Assembly: GCF_021209385.1 (NCBI RefSeq)
Contig: NZ_JAJOIL010000037.1
Span: forward strand, 62,001 to 126,000
Direction: 5' to 3'
DNA length: 64,000 bases
Source of the DNA: Seleniivibrio sp.
GTDB lineage: Bacteria; Chrysiogenota; Deferribacteres; Deferribacterales; Geovibrionaceae
Shown here: one piece after another, positions 18,298-26,473 of the stretch
How the letters are laid out: every line of letters starts with the position of its first letter
How positions within the stretch are numbered: position 1 is the first letter of the stretch
Program-made: the position numbers and the translations under genes
Notes under the pieces: generated by a model
Seen by the model: only the letters and a program-made list of their open reading frames with translations
Told to the model about the DNA's origin: nothing
The model's database searches: none

Positions 18298-19311
18298 TTA
18301 AAACTGCCTTAAAAATTTCAGGTTGTTCTCAAAGAATGAGCGAAGGTCGCCGATGCCGTATTTAAGCATGGTTATGCGCTCGATGCCCATTCCGAAGGCG
18401 AAGCCGCTGTATACGCTTGTATCGTAACCCGCGTGTTTGAAAACCTCGTTATTCACCATTCCGCATCCAAGAATTTCAAGCCAGCCTGTGCCTTTGCACA
18501 CGCGGCATCCTTTCTGTCCGCAGATAACACAGCCCATGTCAACCTCTGCACTGGGTTCTGTGAAGGGAAAGAAGCTGGGACGGAAACGCACGGGAATGTC
18601 TTTCCCGAACATGCGCTGGATGAACTCCGTAAGCGTGCCTTTCAGGTCGCCGAAGGTTACGCCCTTGTCCACGAGAAGACCTTCCACCTGATGAAACATA
18701 GGTGTGTGGGTCAGGTCATAGTCGCATCTGTAAACCTTTCCGGGGGCGATGATCTTCACAGGGGGTTCCTGTGCCTGCATCGTCCTTGCCTGAACGGGTG
18801 AAGTATGTGTACGCAGAAGGATATCCTCGGATATGTAGAACGTATCCTGCATGTCCCTCGCGGGGTGTTCTTTGGGGATGTTGAGCATTTCAAAGTTGAA
18901 CTGATCGGATTCCGCCTCGGGTCCCACAGCCACTTCAAAGCCCATGGATGTAAATATATTAACTATTTCATAGTAAACGGACATTATGGGGTGGATGCTT
19001 CCGCTGACCAGAGGAAGACCGGACATGGTTATGTCCAGAGATTCGCCCGTAAGTTTTGCAGAAAGCTCCGCCTGCGCAAGCTTTTTCTCCTGCGCTTCAT
19101 ACTGAGCTTCAAAAGAGTTGCGAAGCTCGCCAATCATCATTCCGAACTCTTTTTTCTGTTCGTTGGGGACGTCTTTGAGCTGTTTGCTGAGTTCGCTTAT
19201 GATACCTTTTTTGCCGAGGTATTTGACTTTTACCTCATAAAGCTGCTGTGTGGAGGTAGCCTGCGCAATCTCCGTTTCAAACTGTCTGATAGAATTCAAA
19301 TCGACTTGCAT
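18298..19311 (-). CDS. pheS: Phenylalanyl-tRNA synthetase alpha subunit
   Basis: A 337-residue class II synthetase subunit holding the catalytic site for Phe-tRNA formation. An N-terminal coiled coil (about 1-85) is followed by motif 2 (VYRCDYDLTHTPMFHQVEGL), the FRPSFFPFTEPSAEVD region and motif 3 (GFAFGMGIERITMLKYGI). Two Cys pairs (CVICGQKGCRVC) form a zinc-knuckle-like insertion between motifs 2 and 3, seen in many but not all bacterial PheS. The ATG at 19311 has GGGAG upstream. It belongs to the thrS-infC-rpmI-rplT-pheS-pheT gene order, but a terminator lies between rplT and pheS, so expression may be partly separate. Confidence 0.97.
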   Translation of the reverse strand: MQVDLNSIRQFETEIAQATSTQQLYEVKVKYLGKKGIISELSKQLKDVPNEQKKEFGMMIGELRNSFEAQYEAQEKKLAQAELSAKLTGESLDITMSGLPLVSGSIHPIMSVYYEIVNIFTSMGFEVAVGPEAESDQFNFEMLNIPKEHPARDMQDTFYISEDILLRTHTSPVQARTMQAQEPPVKIIAPGKVYRCDYDLTHTPMFHQVEGLLVDKGVTFGDLKGTLTEFIQRMFGKDIPVRFRPSFFPFTEPSAEVDMGCVICGQKGCRVCKGTGWLEILGCGMVNNEVFKHAGYDTSVYSGFAFGMGIERITMLKYGIGDLRSFFENNLKFLRQF

Positions 19312-19343
19312 GTATTTTCTCCCTTAGGGATTGTAGGCAGATG

Positions 19344-19420
19344 GATTAGACCGCTTCGCAAATGCTCGCGGAGACGAATAGATGTCTTTGCGAGGAAGGT
19401 ATACCTGACGAAGCAATCTC
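19344..19420. repeat. Small palindromic interspersed-repeat-like element
   Basis: GATT followed five bases later by GCTTCGCAAATGCTCGCGG on one side is mirrored by CTTTGCGAGG and CGAAGCAATC on the other, so the ~77-bp segment can fold back on itself. Its wording (TTGCGAGG ... GACGAAGCAATCTC) resembles the CATTGCGAG/GAAGCAATC palindromic repeats scattered through many bacterial genomes. It sits between pheS and the rplT terminator. I see only this copy in the window. Confidence 0.45.
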
Positions 19421-19461
19421 TCTTTAATTTTTTACACAGCTCCAAGCCCTCTTGAGGCTGT

Positions 19462-19490
19462 ATAAAAAAGGGGAGCTTTTGGCTCCCCTC
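19462..19490 (-). terminator. Intrinsic terminator after rplT
   Basis: On the minus strand, AGGGGAGC / GCTCCCCT with a five-base loop followed by TTTTTTATA. It ends the thrS-infC-rpmI-rplT part of the operon and probably attenuates read-through into pheST. Confidence 0.85.
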
Positions 19491-19503
19491 TGTTTTAGCT
19501 TAA

Positions 19504-19851
19504 TCAGGCTTTAACCTGCTTGCAAAGCTGTTCAAATTCAGCGGGGCTTTTAACCGCCATATCGGCAAGGACTTTTCTGTCCAGCTCGATACCGTGTTTT
19601 TTCAGACCGCCCATAAATGCACTGTAGCTGAGTCCGTGCTGGCGAACTGCGGCATTGATACGGATGATCCACAGTTTTCTGAAATCACGTTTTTTCTGTT
19701 TTCTGCCTGCGAAGGCAAAGTTAAGCGCACGCTCAACTGCCTCACGGCTCTTTTTGTAGACGTTATTAATCTGTCCTCTGAAACCTTTGGAGCGTTTCAG
19801 CCACTCTTTTCTTCTTCTGCGGGTTTTAAAACCGCCTTTAGCTCTTGGCAC
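19504..19851 (-). CDS. rplT: 50S ribosomal protein L20
   Basis: A 115-residue ribosomal protein of normal length, opening [20 protein letters not shown], then AKGFRG-like [19 protein letters not shown] and [18 protein letters not shown]. It binds 23S rRNA early in assembly of the large subunit; in other bacteria it also represses its own operon by binding the rpmI leader. It is the last gene before a terminator and lies 18 bases after rpmI. Confidence 0.98.
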   Translation of the reverse strand: MPRAKGGFKTRRRRKEWLKRSKGFRGQINNVYKKSREAVERALNFAFAGRKQKKRDFRKLWIIRINAAVRQHGLSYSAFMGGLKKHGIELDRKVLADMAVKSPAEFEQLCKQVKA

Positions 19852-19869
19852 TGTTAACCTCCTTAATCC

Positions 19870-20067
19870 TTACATATAGGGCAGCAAAATTTTAATATTC
19901 TGCGCATCTTTGCCCTCAAGGATGGTGGATTGGCGCAGCGCACGCTTACGTTTCGTAGTCTTTTTAGTCAGAATGTGTCTGAGACTACATTTCTTTGCTT
20001 TAACTTTGCCGCTTCCGGTAATTTTAAACCTTTTTGCGGCGCCCTTATGGGTCTTCATTTTTGGCAT
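19870..20067 (-). CDS. rpmI: 50S ribosomal protein L35
   Basis: A 65-residue basic protein, [20 protein letters not shown], the standard L35 start, with [18 protein letters not shown] in the middle. It is a small late-assembling component of the large ribosomal subunit. It lies between infC and rplT, in the usual order, 18 bases from each neighbour. Confidence 0.98.
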   Translation of the reverse strand: MPKMKTHKGAAKRFKITGSGKVKAKKCSLRHILTKKTTKRKRALRQSTILEGKDAQNIKILLPYM

Positions 20068-20085
20068 TTAGAAAACTCCTCTAAA

Positions 20086-20643
20086 TTAGTTTCCAGCCTG
20101 AGACGCAATAGGTGAAATCATCATGATTTGCTGTTTACCCATCATCTCTGGTTTCTGGTCAACGACACCGACGTCTGCGACGTCTGCCTTGACTTTATTA
20201 AGTAATTCCAGTCCTGCTTCCTGAAACATCATCTCGCGTCCTCTGTATCTAAGGACTACTTTGACCTTGTCTCCGGCTTCAAGGAACTTGCGTACCGCCT
20301 TCAGCTTGACGTTATAGTCATGTTCCTCAATTTTCGGACGGAATTTAACTTCCTTTGTGTCCACTTGATTCTGGCGTTGTTTTTTTCTGGCTTCCCTGTC
20401 CTTTTTCTCTTTTTCAAATTTGAATTTACCGTAGTCCATGACACGGCAGACAGGAGGTTTCGCCGTGGGAGCAACCTCAACAAGGTCAAGCCCGGCTTTG
20501 TCAGCCAGCTTTAAAGCCTCGTCTATGGAACACACGCCATATTGTGTCCCGTCATCCAAAACAAGCCTTACCTCTTTATGGGGAATAGCTTCATTAATCC
20601 GTTCTTTGTCCACACTGGGACCGAATTTGCCGCCGACCTTTAT
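20086..20643 (-). CDS. infC: Translation initiation factor IF-3, probable AUA start
   Basis: IF-3 prevents premature joining of ribosomal subunits and checks the start codon. The N domain (NEAIPHKEVRLVLDDGTQYGV, DLVEVAPTAKPPVCRVMDYG) and C domain (KEVKFRPKIEEHDYNVKL, RYRGREMMF) are complete. The first standard start codon, GTG at 20613, has no ribosome-binding site. The frame is open further upstream to ATA at 20643-20641, six bases after a strong GGAGG formed by the last codons of thrS; no other start codon occurs between. infC genes are well known for AUU/AUA/AUC starts, used for autoregulation through IF-3's own proofreading, so I place the start at the ATA (185 residues). GTG remains the alternative (175 residues). 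Confidence 0.95.
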   Translation of the reverse strand: MKVGGKFGPSVDKERINEAIPHKEVRLVLDDGTQYGVCSIDEALKLADKAGLDLVEVAPTAKPPVCRVMDYGKFKFEKEKKDREARKKQRQNQVDTKEVKFRPKIEEHDYNVKLKAVRKFLEAGDKVKVVLRYRGREMMFQEAGLELLNKVKADVADVGVVDQKPEMMGKQQIMMISPIASQAGN

Positions 20644-20646
20644 ATA

Positions 20647-22560
20647 TCACCTCCAGAGGTTTAATGTCTTATTTTGGTCAAGCTCTTTTAATACACTAAT
20701 GTACTCTGAAAAAGCAAGCTCATTTTTTGTTTCTCCGTTACGCAAACGCACGGAAATAAGATTTTCATCCATCTCTTTCTGACCGATGATTATCATATGG
20801 GGAATCTTCTCAAGCTGCGCCTCGCGGATCTTGAATCCGACCTTCTCGTTGCGGAAGTCTGAATCCACACGGAAGCCTTCTGCTTTCAGCTTTGCTACCA
20901 ATTCTTTGCAGTAATCAAGCTGCCCGTCTGTGATGTTTATCACGCGTACCTGCACAGGGGATATCCAGAAAGGGAAATTACCTGCGAAGTGTTCAGTAAG
21001 AACACCGATGAATCTGTCAACAGAACCGAGAATAACTCTGTGGAGCATAACGGGTCTGTGTTTCTGTCCGTCCTCGCCTATATAGTTGAGGTCGAAGCGT
21101 TCGGGCAGGTTGAAGTCAACCTGAATTGTAGCACACTGCCAGAAGCGCCCAATGGCATCCTTAAGCTTGATATCAATCTTGGGACCATAGAAAGCGCCAT
21201 CGCCCTCGTTTATCTCATAGGGCAATCCCTTGACTTTCAGAGCATTAAAAAGAGCGTTTGTCGCTTTTTCCCAGTTTTCAACGGAACCGATGAATTTTTC
21301 GGGGCGGGTTGAAACCTCAATTTCAAACTCGAACCCGAAGATGCTCATCACATCGTTCACAAAATCTATGATACCAACAATTTCGTCGTTGAGCTGTTCA
21401 GGTGTACAGAGGATGTGTGCATCATCCTGGGTGAACGCGCGCACACGCATAAGCCCGTGAAGAACGCCGGATTTCTCGTGGCGGTGAACAGTACCAAGCT
21501 CGAAATAACGCTGGGGCAGGTCGCGGTAGCTTCTCATTTCGGACTTGAACACCATCATGTGAGCAAGGCAGTTCATAGGTTTAACGCCGAATGCCACGTC
21601 GTCGATGGTTGTGAAATACATATTCTCGCGGTAGTTGTCATAGTGACCGGAAAGTTTCCACAGATCCTGTTTAAGTATCTGGGGACCGTACACTATTTCG
21701 TATCCGCGTTTGAGGTGCTCCTTGCGTTCAAATTCTTCCAGAGTGGCACGAAGCGCGCCGCCGCGGGGGAGATATATGGGGAATCCTGCGCCAACTTCGT
21801 CCTCTATGGTGAACAGCTTAAGCTGTTTGCCAAGCTTACGGTGATCGCGTTTTTTCGCCTCTTCCAGCATGTTCAGGTATGCGTCAAGCTCATCTTTTTT
21901 GAACCAGCTTGTGCCGTAGATACGCTGAAGCATCTTGTTCTTTTCATCGCCGCGCCAGTATGCCCCCGCAACGGAAAGCAGTTTGAAATGCTTAATGCGT
22001 TTGGTGTTGTCAAGGTGCGGTCCGCGGCAGAGGTCGGTGAAGTCGCCCTGAGTGTAGAGAGAAACATGATCCTCGCCGATGATGTCGATGAGTTCAAGTT
22101 TATAGCTCTCGTTTGCGAACTCTTTTCTCGCTTCGTCCGCCGTAACGTCACGGCGGCGGCAGGGCAAAGCCTCTGCGGCTATTTTTGTCATCTCTTTTTC
22201 GATGGCTTCGAGGTCTTCAGGTGTGAATTTTTTATCACCCATGTCGAAGTCATAGTAAAAGCCGTCTTTGATAACGGGACCGATGGTCACTTTCGCTTCT
22301 TTAAAGAGCCTCTGAACAGCCTGCGCCATAAGGTGCGCTGTTGAGTGGCGGAGAATTTCAAGTGCTTCCGTGTCTTTTTCCGTTATGATTCTAACTTTAT
22401 CGTTATCGCCGACTTGGGCGTAAATATCAACAAGTTTGCCGTTCACTTCTGCGGCGAGAGCGTTCTTCGCCAGTCCTTTGCTGATGGTGTTTGCTACGTC
22501 GAAAGCGGTTGCACCGGCTTCGAGTTCAAGCTTTGCGCCATCGGGAAGATAAATATTCAT
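20647..22560 (-). CDS. thrS: Threonyl-tRNA synthetase
   Basis: A 637-residue class II synthetase. The TGS domain opens [20 protein letters not shown], then comes the editing/SAD domain with [11 protein letters not shown] and YYDFDM, the core with the Thr/zinc site region ([38 protein letters not shown]), and the C-terminal anticodon-binding domain ([28 protein letters not shown]). I chose the ATG at 22560 because GGGAG lies upstream and the TGS domain begins there; a longer open frame would run into the tRNA gene. Its last codons supply the ribosome-binding site for infC. It is read from a very good sigma70-like promoter with a short leader; no T-box structure is seen. Confidence 0.97.
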   Translation of the reverse strand: MNIYLPDGAKLELEAGATAFDVANTISKGLAKNALAAEVNGKLVDIYAQVGDNDKVRIITEKDTEALEILRHSTAHLMAQAVQRLFKEAKVTIGPVIKDGFYYDFDMGDKKFTPEDLEAIEKEMTKIAAEALPCRRRDVTADEARKEFANESYKLELIDIIGEDHVSLYTQGDFTDLCRGPHLDNTKRIKHFKLLSVAGAYWRGDEKNKMLQRIYGTSWFKKDELDAYLNMLEEAKKRDHRKLGKQLKLFTIEDEVGAGFPIYLPRGGALRATLEEFERKEHLKRGYEIVYGPQILKQDLWKLSGHYDNYRENMYFTTIDDVAFGVKPMNCLAHMMVFKSEMRSYRDLPQRYFELGTVHRHEKSGVLHGLMRVRAFTQDDAHILCTPEQLNDEIVGIIDFVNDVMSIFGFEFEIEVSTRPEKFIGSVENWEKATNALFNALKVKGLPYEINEGDGAFYGPKIDIKLKDAIGRFWQCATIQVDFNLPERFDLNYIGEDGQKHRPVMLHRVILGSVDRFIGVLTEHFAGNFPFWISPVQVRVINITDGQLDYCKELVAKLKAEGFRVDSDFRNEKVGFKIREAQLEKIPHMIIIGQKEMDENLISVRLRNGETKNELAFSEYISVLKELDQNKTLNLWR

Positions 22561-22591
22561 AATGGTCTCCCTATGGGTATTAGAGCGATAA

Positions 22592-22620
22592 AGTATAATT
22601 ATTATCACTTTTTTTGTCAA
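22592..22620 (-). promoter_or_regulatory. sigma70-type promoter of the thrS operon
   Basis: On the minus strand, TTGACA (22620-22615) and TATACT (22597-22592) are exactly 17 bases apart. Transcription would start near 22585, giving a leader of about 25 bases, too short for a T-box. Confidence 0.85.
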
Positions 22621-22675
22621 CATATTAGGGAGGAATATAATAAAGAATAAAAATAAAAAAAGTGAAAAAAGTTTC

Positions 22676-22704
22676 TTGACATTTATTTGGTGTTCATGTA
22701 ATTT
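22676..22704 (+). promoter_or_regulatory. sigma70-type promoter of the tRNA-Leu gene
   Basis: TTGACA at 22676-22681 and TAATTT at 22699-22704 with 17 bases between, ending 14 bases before the mature tRNA. Confidence 0.75.
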
Positions 22705-22718
22705 CTGTTTCTCGCAAG

Positions 22719-22804
22719 GCCGAGGTGGTGGAACTGGTAGACACGCAGGACTAAGGATCCTGTGGGCGTCAAAGCCTGTGGGGGTTCGAGTCCCCCTCTC
22801 GGCA
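22719..22804 (+). tRNA. tRNA-Leu, anticodon AAG
   Basis: An 86-base class II tRNA. The acceptor stem GCCGAGG pairs with TCTCGGC, then discriminator A73. D arm, anticodon stem CAGGA/TCCTG, long variable arm and T arm (GGGGGTTCGAGTCCCCC) are all formed. The seven-base anticodon loop is CTAAGGA, so the anticodon is AAG, with G37 following as in all CUN-reading tRNA-Leu species. An A at position 34 is unusual, since bacteria normally use GAG here. CCA is not encoded. It is followed by a terminator. Confidence 0.95.
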
Positions 22805-22810
22805 TACGAA

Positions 22811-22840
22811 AAAAAGCTCAGCATTTGCTGGGCTTTTTTA
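22811..22840 (+). terminator. Intrinsic terminator after tRNA-Leu
   Basis: AGCTCAGCA / TGCTGGGCT (with one G-U pair) and a two-base loop, followed by six T residues. Confidence 0.85.
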
Positions 22841-22879
22841 TTTTCACATGCACATATTATTTACCTTTACTCGACCATT

Positions 22880-22910
22880 GTTTATATTGGAATCGCATTC
22901 CATATTAAAC
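22880..22910. repeat. Imperfect 31-bp inverted repeat near the end of the tonB operon
   Basis: GTTTATATTGGAAT and ATTCCATATTAAAC flank a central CGC; 11 of 14 positions pair. It lies between the tRNA terminator and the end of tonB. It lacks a T-run, so it may be a protein-binding site or an RNA-stabilising hairpin rather than a terminator. Role unknown. Confidence 0.4.
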
Positions 22911-22933
22911 GTTATTAAGTACAATTAACATAA

Positions 22934-23638
22934 TCATAGCAGATTGAAAGTTACAGGCAGGGTCAGTTCGATGGGTCTGGGAGGTGCGGCGAATGGAGCT
23001 GCGGAGCTGACAGCCTCGACAGCCTGACTATCCAGAATGTTAAAACCGCTGGATTTTGCTATGCGGATATTTTTCACGCTCCCGTCCTTTTCAAGTCTGA
23101 AAACGACTTCGGTTCGCCCCGCCCAACCATTCTTTCTGGCTATCATGGGGTACACCAGTTTATTTTTAATTTTCGCTTGTATCCCGTGAAGATTGGCTTG
23201 TCTGTAACTGGCAGAGACCTCAGCCTCTGTTGGTTCTGCCACCTGAATCGGTACAGCCTTTGCAACTGAAATTTCTGATGAGACAGGTGCGGAAACCGTC
23301 TCTTTAACCTCAGCAACTTCGGAAACAGCCTGAGACACCACAGAGCTTACAGCCACAGGTGCTTCGGTTATAACAGGTTTTACCTCAATTTTTTTCCTTT
23401 CATGATCAGTTTTTTTCTTCTGAACTTGCTTAACAGGTTCAGATTTGTCTGTTTTCGGTTTCGGAGCTTCAGCTGTTTTTTTTATCGATTCTTCGACAGA
23501 TTCCTGCACCACAGATGTGGAGAGTCTGATTGTCTGCACATTTTCCTCTTTTTTCACCTGAGCAAACGAAGAGGACAGCCAGAAGACACATCCGAAAACT
23601 ACTGCATGAATCAACAGAGATTTCAGCAGATGGATCAT
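22934..23638 (-). CDS. tonB: TonB-family energy transducer
   Basis: A 234-residue protein with one N-terminal membrane anchor (LIHAVVFGCVFWL, residues 10-22), a long Lys/Glu/Val/Pro-rich periplasmic spacer (about 40-150), and a C-terminal TonB domain that contains KLVYPMIARKNGWAGRTEV and VKNIRIAKSSGFNILDSQAV. TonB transmits the proton-motive-force-driven motion of ExbBD to outer-membrane receptors by pairing with their TonB box. It is the last gene of the uptake/chelatase operon; its start codon overlaps the stop of the ChlI-like gene by one base. The likely partner receptor is encoded in the same operon and ExbB/ExbD at the other end. Confidence 0.92.
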   Translation of the reverse strand: MIHLLKSLLIHAVVFGCVFWLSSSFAQVKKEENVQTIRLSTSVVQESVEESIKKTAEAPKPKTDKSEPVKQVQKKKTDHERKKIEVKPVITEAPVAVSSVVSQAVSEVAEVKETVSAPVSSEISVAKAVPIQVAEPTEAEVSASYRQANLHGIQAKIKNKLVYPMIARKNGWAGRTEVVFRLEKDGSVKNIRIAKSSGFNILDSQAVEAVSSAAPFAAPPRPIELTLPVTFNLL

Positions 23639-24624
23639 TATTTCGCCCTGCCAACCTGCTGCAAGGGCTGTCTGCGCATCCTGTGCGGCAGAACAAGTCT
23701 TGCCGCCGCAGAAATATCCTCATCCAAAACAGAAGTTCTACTGTTCCAGGCAGCGAGAGTTTTTGCGGTCTTCAGCATTATTATATCCGCTCTGTGCCCG
23801 TCCACTTCTGATTCCATACACAAAACAGCAATGCGCATCATAGCATCCCTGTCCGCCTCAACGGTTTTCAGAAGTTCAAAAGCGCTAATTATCTTATCGG
23901 TGAGCGCCGCACACTCGTTTTTCCATTTATCTGCAAACGCCTCCGGATCGGCTTCAAAATCCAGTCTGCGTTCGATAACCTCGACACGTTTTTCAACATC
24001 CCGTATGCCGTCCACTGTCACACACAGCCCGAATCTGTCCAGAAGCTGAGGGCGAAGCTCACCCTCTTCCGGGTTCATTGTACCAACCAGAGTGAATTTT
24101 GCAGGATGGGAAAAGGATATGCCCTCTCTCTCAACTGTATTAACGCCCATTGCGGCAGAGTCCAGAAGCACATCAACAATATGATCTTCCAGAAGGTTCA
24201 CTTCATCCACATACAGAATCCCTCTGTTTGCACCTGCCAGCAGTCCGTGTTCAAACTGTCTTTTTCCGCCTTTCAGAGCGGATTCCAGATTCAGCGAACC
24301 GACAACTCTGTCCTCCGTTGCTCCGACAGGAAGTTCCATAACGGGAACACGCTTTTTCATTGTCGTAGCGGAAGCACATTCCGCTTTTTTGCAGGTTTGG
24401 CAAAGCACAGCGCCGTATTGCGGCAGGTTGAACGGGCATCCGTCCACCGTCTCAATTTCGGGTAAGATGTTGGCAATGGCTCTCACCGCCGTGGATTTTG
24501 CCGTTCCTTTTTCGCCCCGTATAAGAACTCCTGATATGGACGGATTTATAACATTAAGTATAAGTGCAAGTTTAAGGTCGTCCTGTCCCACGATGGCGGG
24601 AAAAGGGTATACGATTCTATTCAT
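23638..24624 (-). CDS. Magnesium-chelatase ChlI/BchI-like AAA+ ATPase subunit
   Basis: A 328-residue AAA+ protein, opening MNRIVYPFPAIVGQDDLKLAL as ChlI/BchI/CobS-type subunits do. Walker A is GEKGTAKST near residue 40, Walker B LYVDEVNLL near 145, sensor LVGTMNPEEGELRPQLLDRFGL near 185. A Cys-rich insertion with four cysteines (CPFNLPQYGAVLC, then CKKAEC) lies after Walker A. In chelatases this subunit and a ChlD-like partner form the ATP-driven ring that works on a large CobN/ChlH subunit; both partners are encoded directly upstream. The ATG at 24624 has AGAGGGAG upstream and overlaps the ChlD-like gene by eight bases. In this setting a tetrapyrrole metal-chelation role is inferred. Confidence 0.87.
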   Translation of the reverse strand: MNRIVYPFPAIVGQDDLKLALILNVINPSISGVLIRGEKGTAKSTAVRAIANILPEIETVDGCPFNLPQYGAVLCQTCKKAECASATTMKKRVPVMELPVGATEDRVVGSLNLESALKGGKRQFEHGLLAGANRGILYVDEVNLLEDHIVDVLLDSAAMGVNTVEREGISFSHPAKFTLVGTMNPEEGELRPQLLDRFGLCVTVDGIRDVEKRVEVIERRLDFEADPEAFADKWKNECAALTDKIISAFELLKTVEADRDAMMRIAVLCMESEVDGHRADIIMLKTAKTLAAWNSRTSVLDEDISAAARLVLPHRMRRQPLQQVGRAK

Positions 24625-26473
24625 CAGAAAAACTCCCTCTGACGGCATTCAGCAGCGAATCCGCCTTTAAATCTTTTATTTCAAGCAGTTTCGCACCCAG
24701 TGCCGAGGCGAGTTCCCCCGACAATGCAAAATCCGCCAGTCCTTTCTTTTCAGTATCAATAACTATAAATTTGACGTCTTTCTGTTCTCTTGCCCAGTTT
24801 GCGGCAAGCTCCTGAGATTCTTTGCGGGGATTTGCACTATCTGCATAAGGCACGTTTGCCCGCCCGTCTGTCATAATGATAACGACAGGTCTGGAATCAG
24901 GATTATGTCTTAAATATCTGCCTGTGAGCCTGCGTCCGTCCTCTATTGCCGCCGAAAGGGGAGTTTTGCCCCCTGTTGGCAGTTCCCTCAGTTTTCTTTC
25001 TGCAAGCTCAACAGAGGATGTGGGCTGAAGAAGAATTTCGCTCCCTTCGCCACGAAAGGCTATCATAGCGACCTTGTCCCGCTTCTGATAAGTATCAAGC
25101 AGCAGTGACACCACAGCTCCCTTTGCCGCCGCCATCCTCGCCCTCGCGCCCATAGAACCGCTGGAATCCACTATGAACAGGATAAAATTACCTATCCGCC
25201 TTTCCCTCTGCTTCTCTCTGATATCCGAGTGTTCAATGGCTATGGCGAACCCTGCGGGAGGTGTACGCATGAACTGATTAGCCGCAGCTGTCCGCAGTGT
25301 GGCATCTATGGCAATATCGCCAGAGCCTCTGTTTTCGGTGGCGCGAACGTATCTGCCATGTTTTGCGTCTGTTCTGGTGCGTGAGCGTCTGCCGCTCCCT
25401 TTTCTGTTCTTCCTGTCCTTTGCCGTCTCTATCTTCTTTATGCCGAAAAGCTCACCCACACTGAAAACAGTCTCCATGCCGGCACCTTCGGATTGTTGCT
25501 GTGAGCTGCCCTCACTTTCATGACTGTTGTTCTCTGTCCTCTGAGAACTGTCCTGTGTCTCCTGATTATCTTTATCCTGCTGAGGTTTATTTTCTTTCGG
25601 GGCGTTCTGGGTTTCCGGATTCTGCGCTTCCATCTGTCTGCGCCTGTGTGCCAGAGCGAACTCAGCCACTGCGTCCACATCCTCACACAGAACCTTATCC
25701 CTGCCGTTCAGAGCGGCATGAGCCTTCGCCGCCTCTGCTATGACGATATCCGCCCTGTGCCCCGCCGCATTGGCGTTCAGCACCGTTTCGGCGATGTAGT
25801 TTATTATGGAATCATCGACACACACGCTCAGTGTGCGTGCCGCTTGTATTCTGTTTTTAAGCTCTGTCTGCCTCTCTTGTGCCGCCGCAATAAAACTCTG
25901 CGGATCGGCATCAAATCTTTCACGGCTTTCCATCAAAAGAACCCGCTCCATAGCGGATGCAGAAGCTGTCACCTGAACAGAAAGCCCGAATCTGTCCAGA
26001 AACTGCGGTCTCAGCTCACCCTCTTCGGGGTTCATTGAACCTGCGAGAACAAATTCTGAATTGTAGACCTCTGAAACACCTTCGCGTTGAAGATGAACAA
26101 CACCTGATGCGGAGCAGTCCAATAGGATATCAGTGATGTGATCGTCCAGCAGATTCACCTCGTCAACATAAAGGAATCCGCCGTGAGCATCAGCCAGCAA
26201 CCCTTTACGGACACTTCGCTCACCGATGGTCATTGTCATCTCAAGATCAATACTCCCCGCCAGCCTGTCTTCAGTTGCGTTCAAAGGCAGGTTTACGAAC
26301 GGAACGTCCAGAAGTGCGCTTAAAGCCCTTACCAGAGTAGATTTTGCAGTCCCCTTTTCACCACGCAAAAGCACGCCGCCGGTCTTCGGGTTTACAGCGT
26401 TCAGAAGCAGGGCAAGCTTCATCTCCTCCTGACCGACTATAGATATAAAAGGAAAAACAGGCTGATGGGTCAT
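24617..26473 (-). CDS. Magnesium-chelatase ChlD/BchD-like protein (AAA+ and VWA domains)
   Basis: A 618-residue protein. Residues 1 to about 280 form an AAA+ domain with an apparently intact Walker A (GEKGTAKST) and Walker B (LYVDEVNLL). A linker rich in Gln, Glu, Asn and Ser (about 290-335) and a basic segment follow. The C-terminal von Willebrand A domain has the metal-dependent adhesion motif DSSGSMG near 435 and IMTDGRANVP near 530. This matches ChlD/BchD or a CobT-like partner that bridges the ATPase ring and the large chelatase subunit. It overlaps cobN by four bases (ATGA) and the ChlI-like gene by eight, so the three chelatase genes are translationally coupled. Confidence 0.87.
   Translation of the reverse strand: MTHQPVFPFISIVGQEEMKLALLLNAVNPKTGGVLLRGEKGTAKSTLVRALSALLDVPFVNLPLNATEDRLAGSIDLEMTMTIGERSVRKGLLADAHGGFLYVDEVNLLDDHITDILLDCSASGVVHLQREGVSEVYNSEFVLAGSMNPEEGELRPQFLDRFGLSVQVTASASAMERVLLMESRERFDADPQSFIAAAQERQTELKNRIQAARTLSVCVDDSIINYIAETVLNANAAGHRADIVIAEAAKAHAALNGRDKVLCEDVDAVAEFALAHRRRQMEAQNPETQNAPKENKPQQDKDNQETQDSSQRTENNSHESEGSSQQQSEGAGMETVFSVGELFGIKKIETAKDRKNRKGSGRRSRTRTDAKHGRYVRATENRGSGDIAIDATLRTAAANQFMRTPPAGFAIAIEHSDIREKQRERRIGNFILFIVDSSGSMGARARMAAAKGAVVSLLLDTYQKRDKVAMIAFRGEGSEILLQPTSSVELAERKLRELPTGGKTPLSAAIEDGRRLTGRYLRHNPDSRPVVIIMTDGRANVPYADSANPRKESQELAANWAREQKDVKFIVIDTEKKGLADFALSGELASALGAKLLEIKDLKADSLLNAVRGSFSDE

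Noticed and set aside
21415-22344. A 309-codon open frame on the plus strand opposite thrS
   Set aside because: Antisense shadow of the synthetase gene with no start signal.
22561-22824. Extension of thrS upstream through the tRNA gene, and a T-box leader
   Set aside because: The TGS domain begins at 22560 and a sigma70 promoter lies just upstream; the leader of about 25 bases is too short for a T-box.
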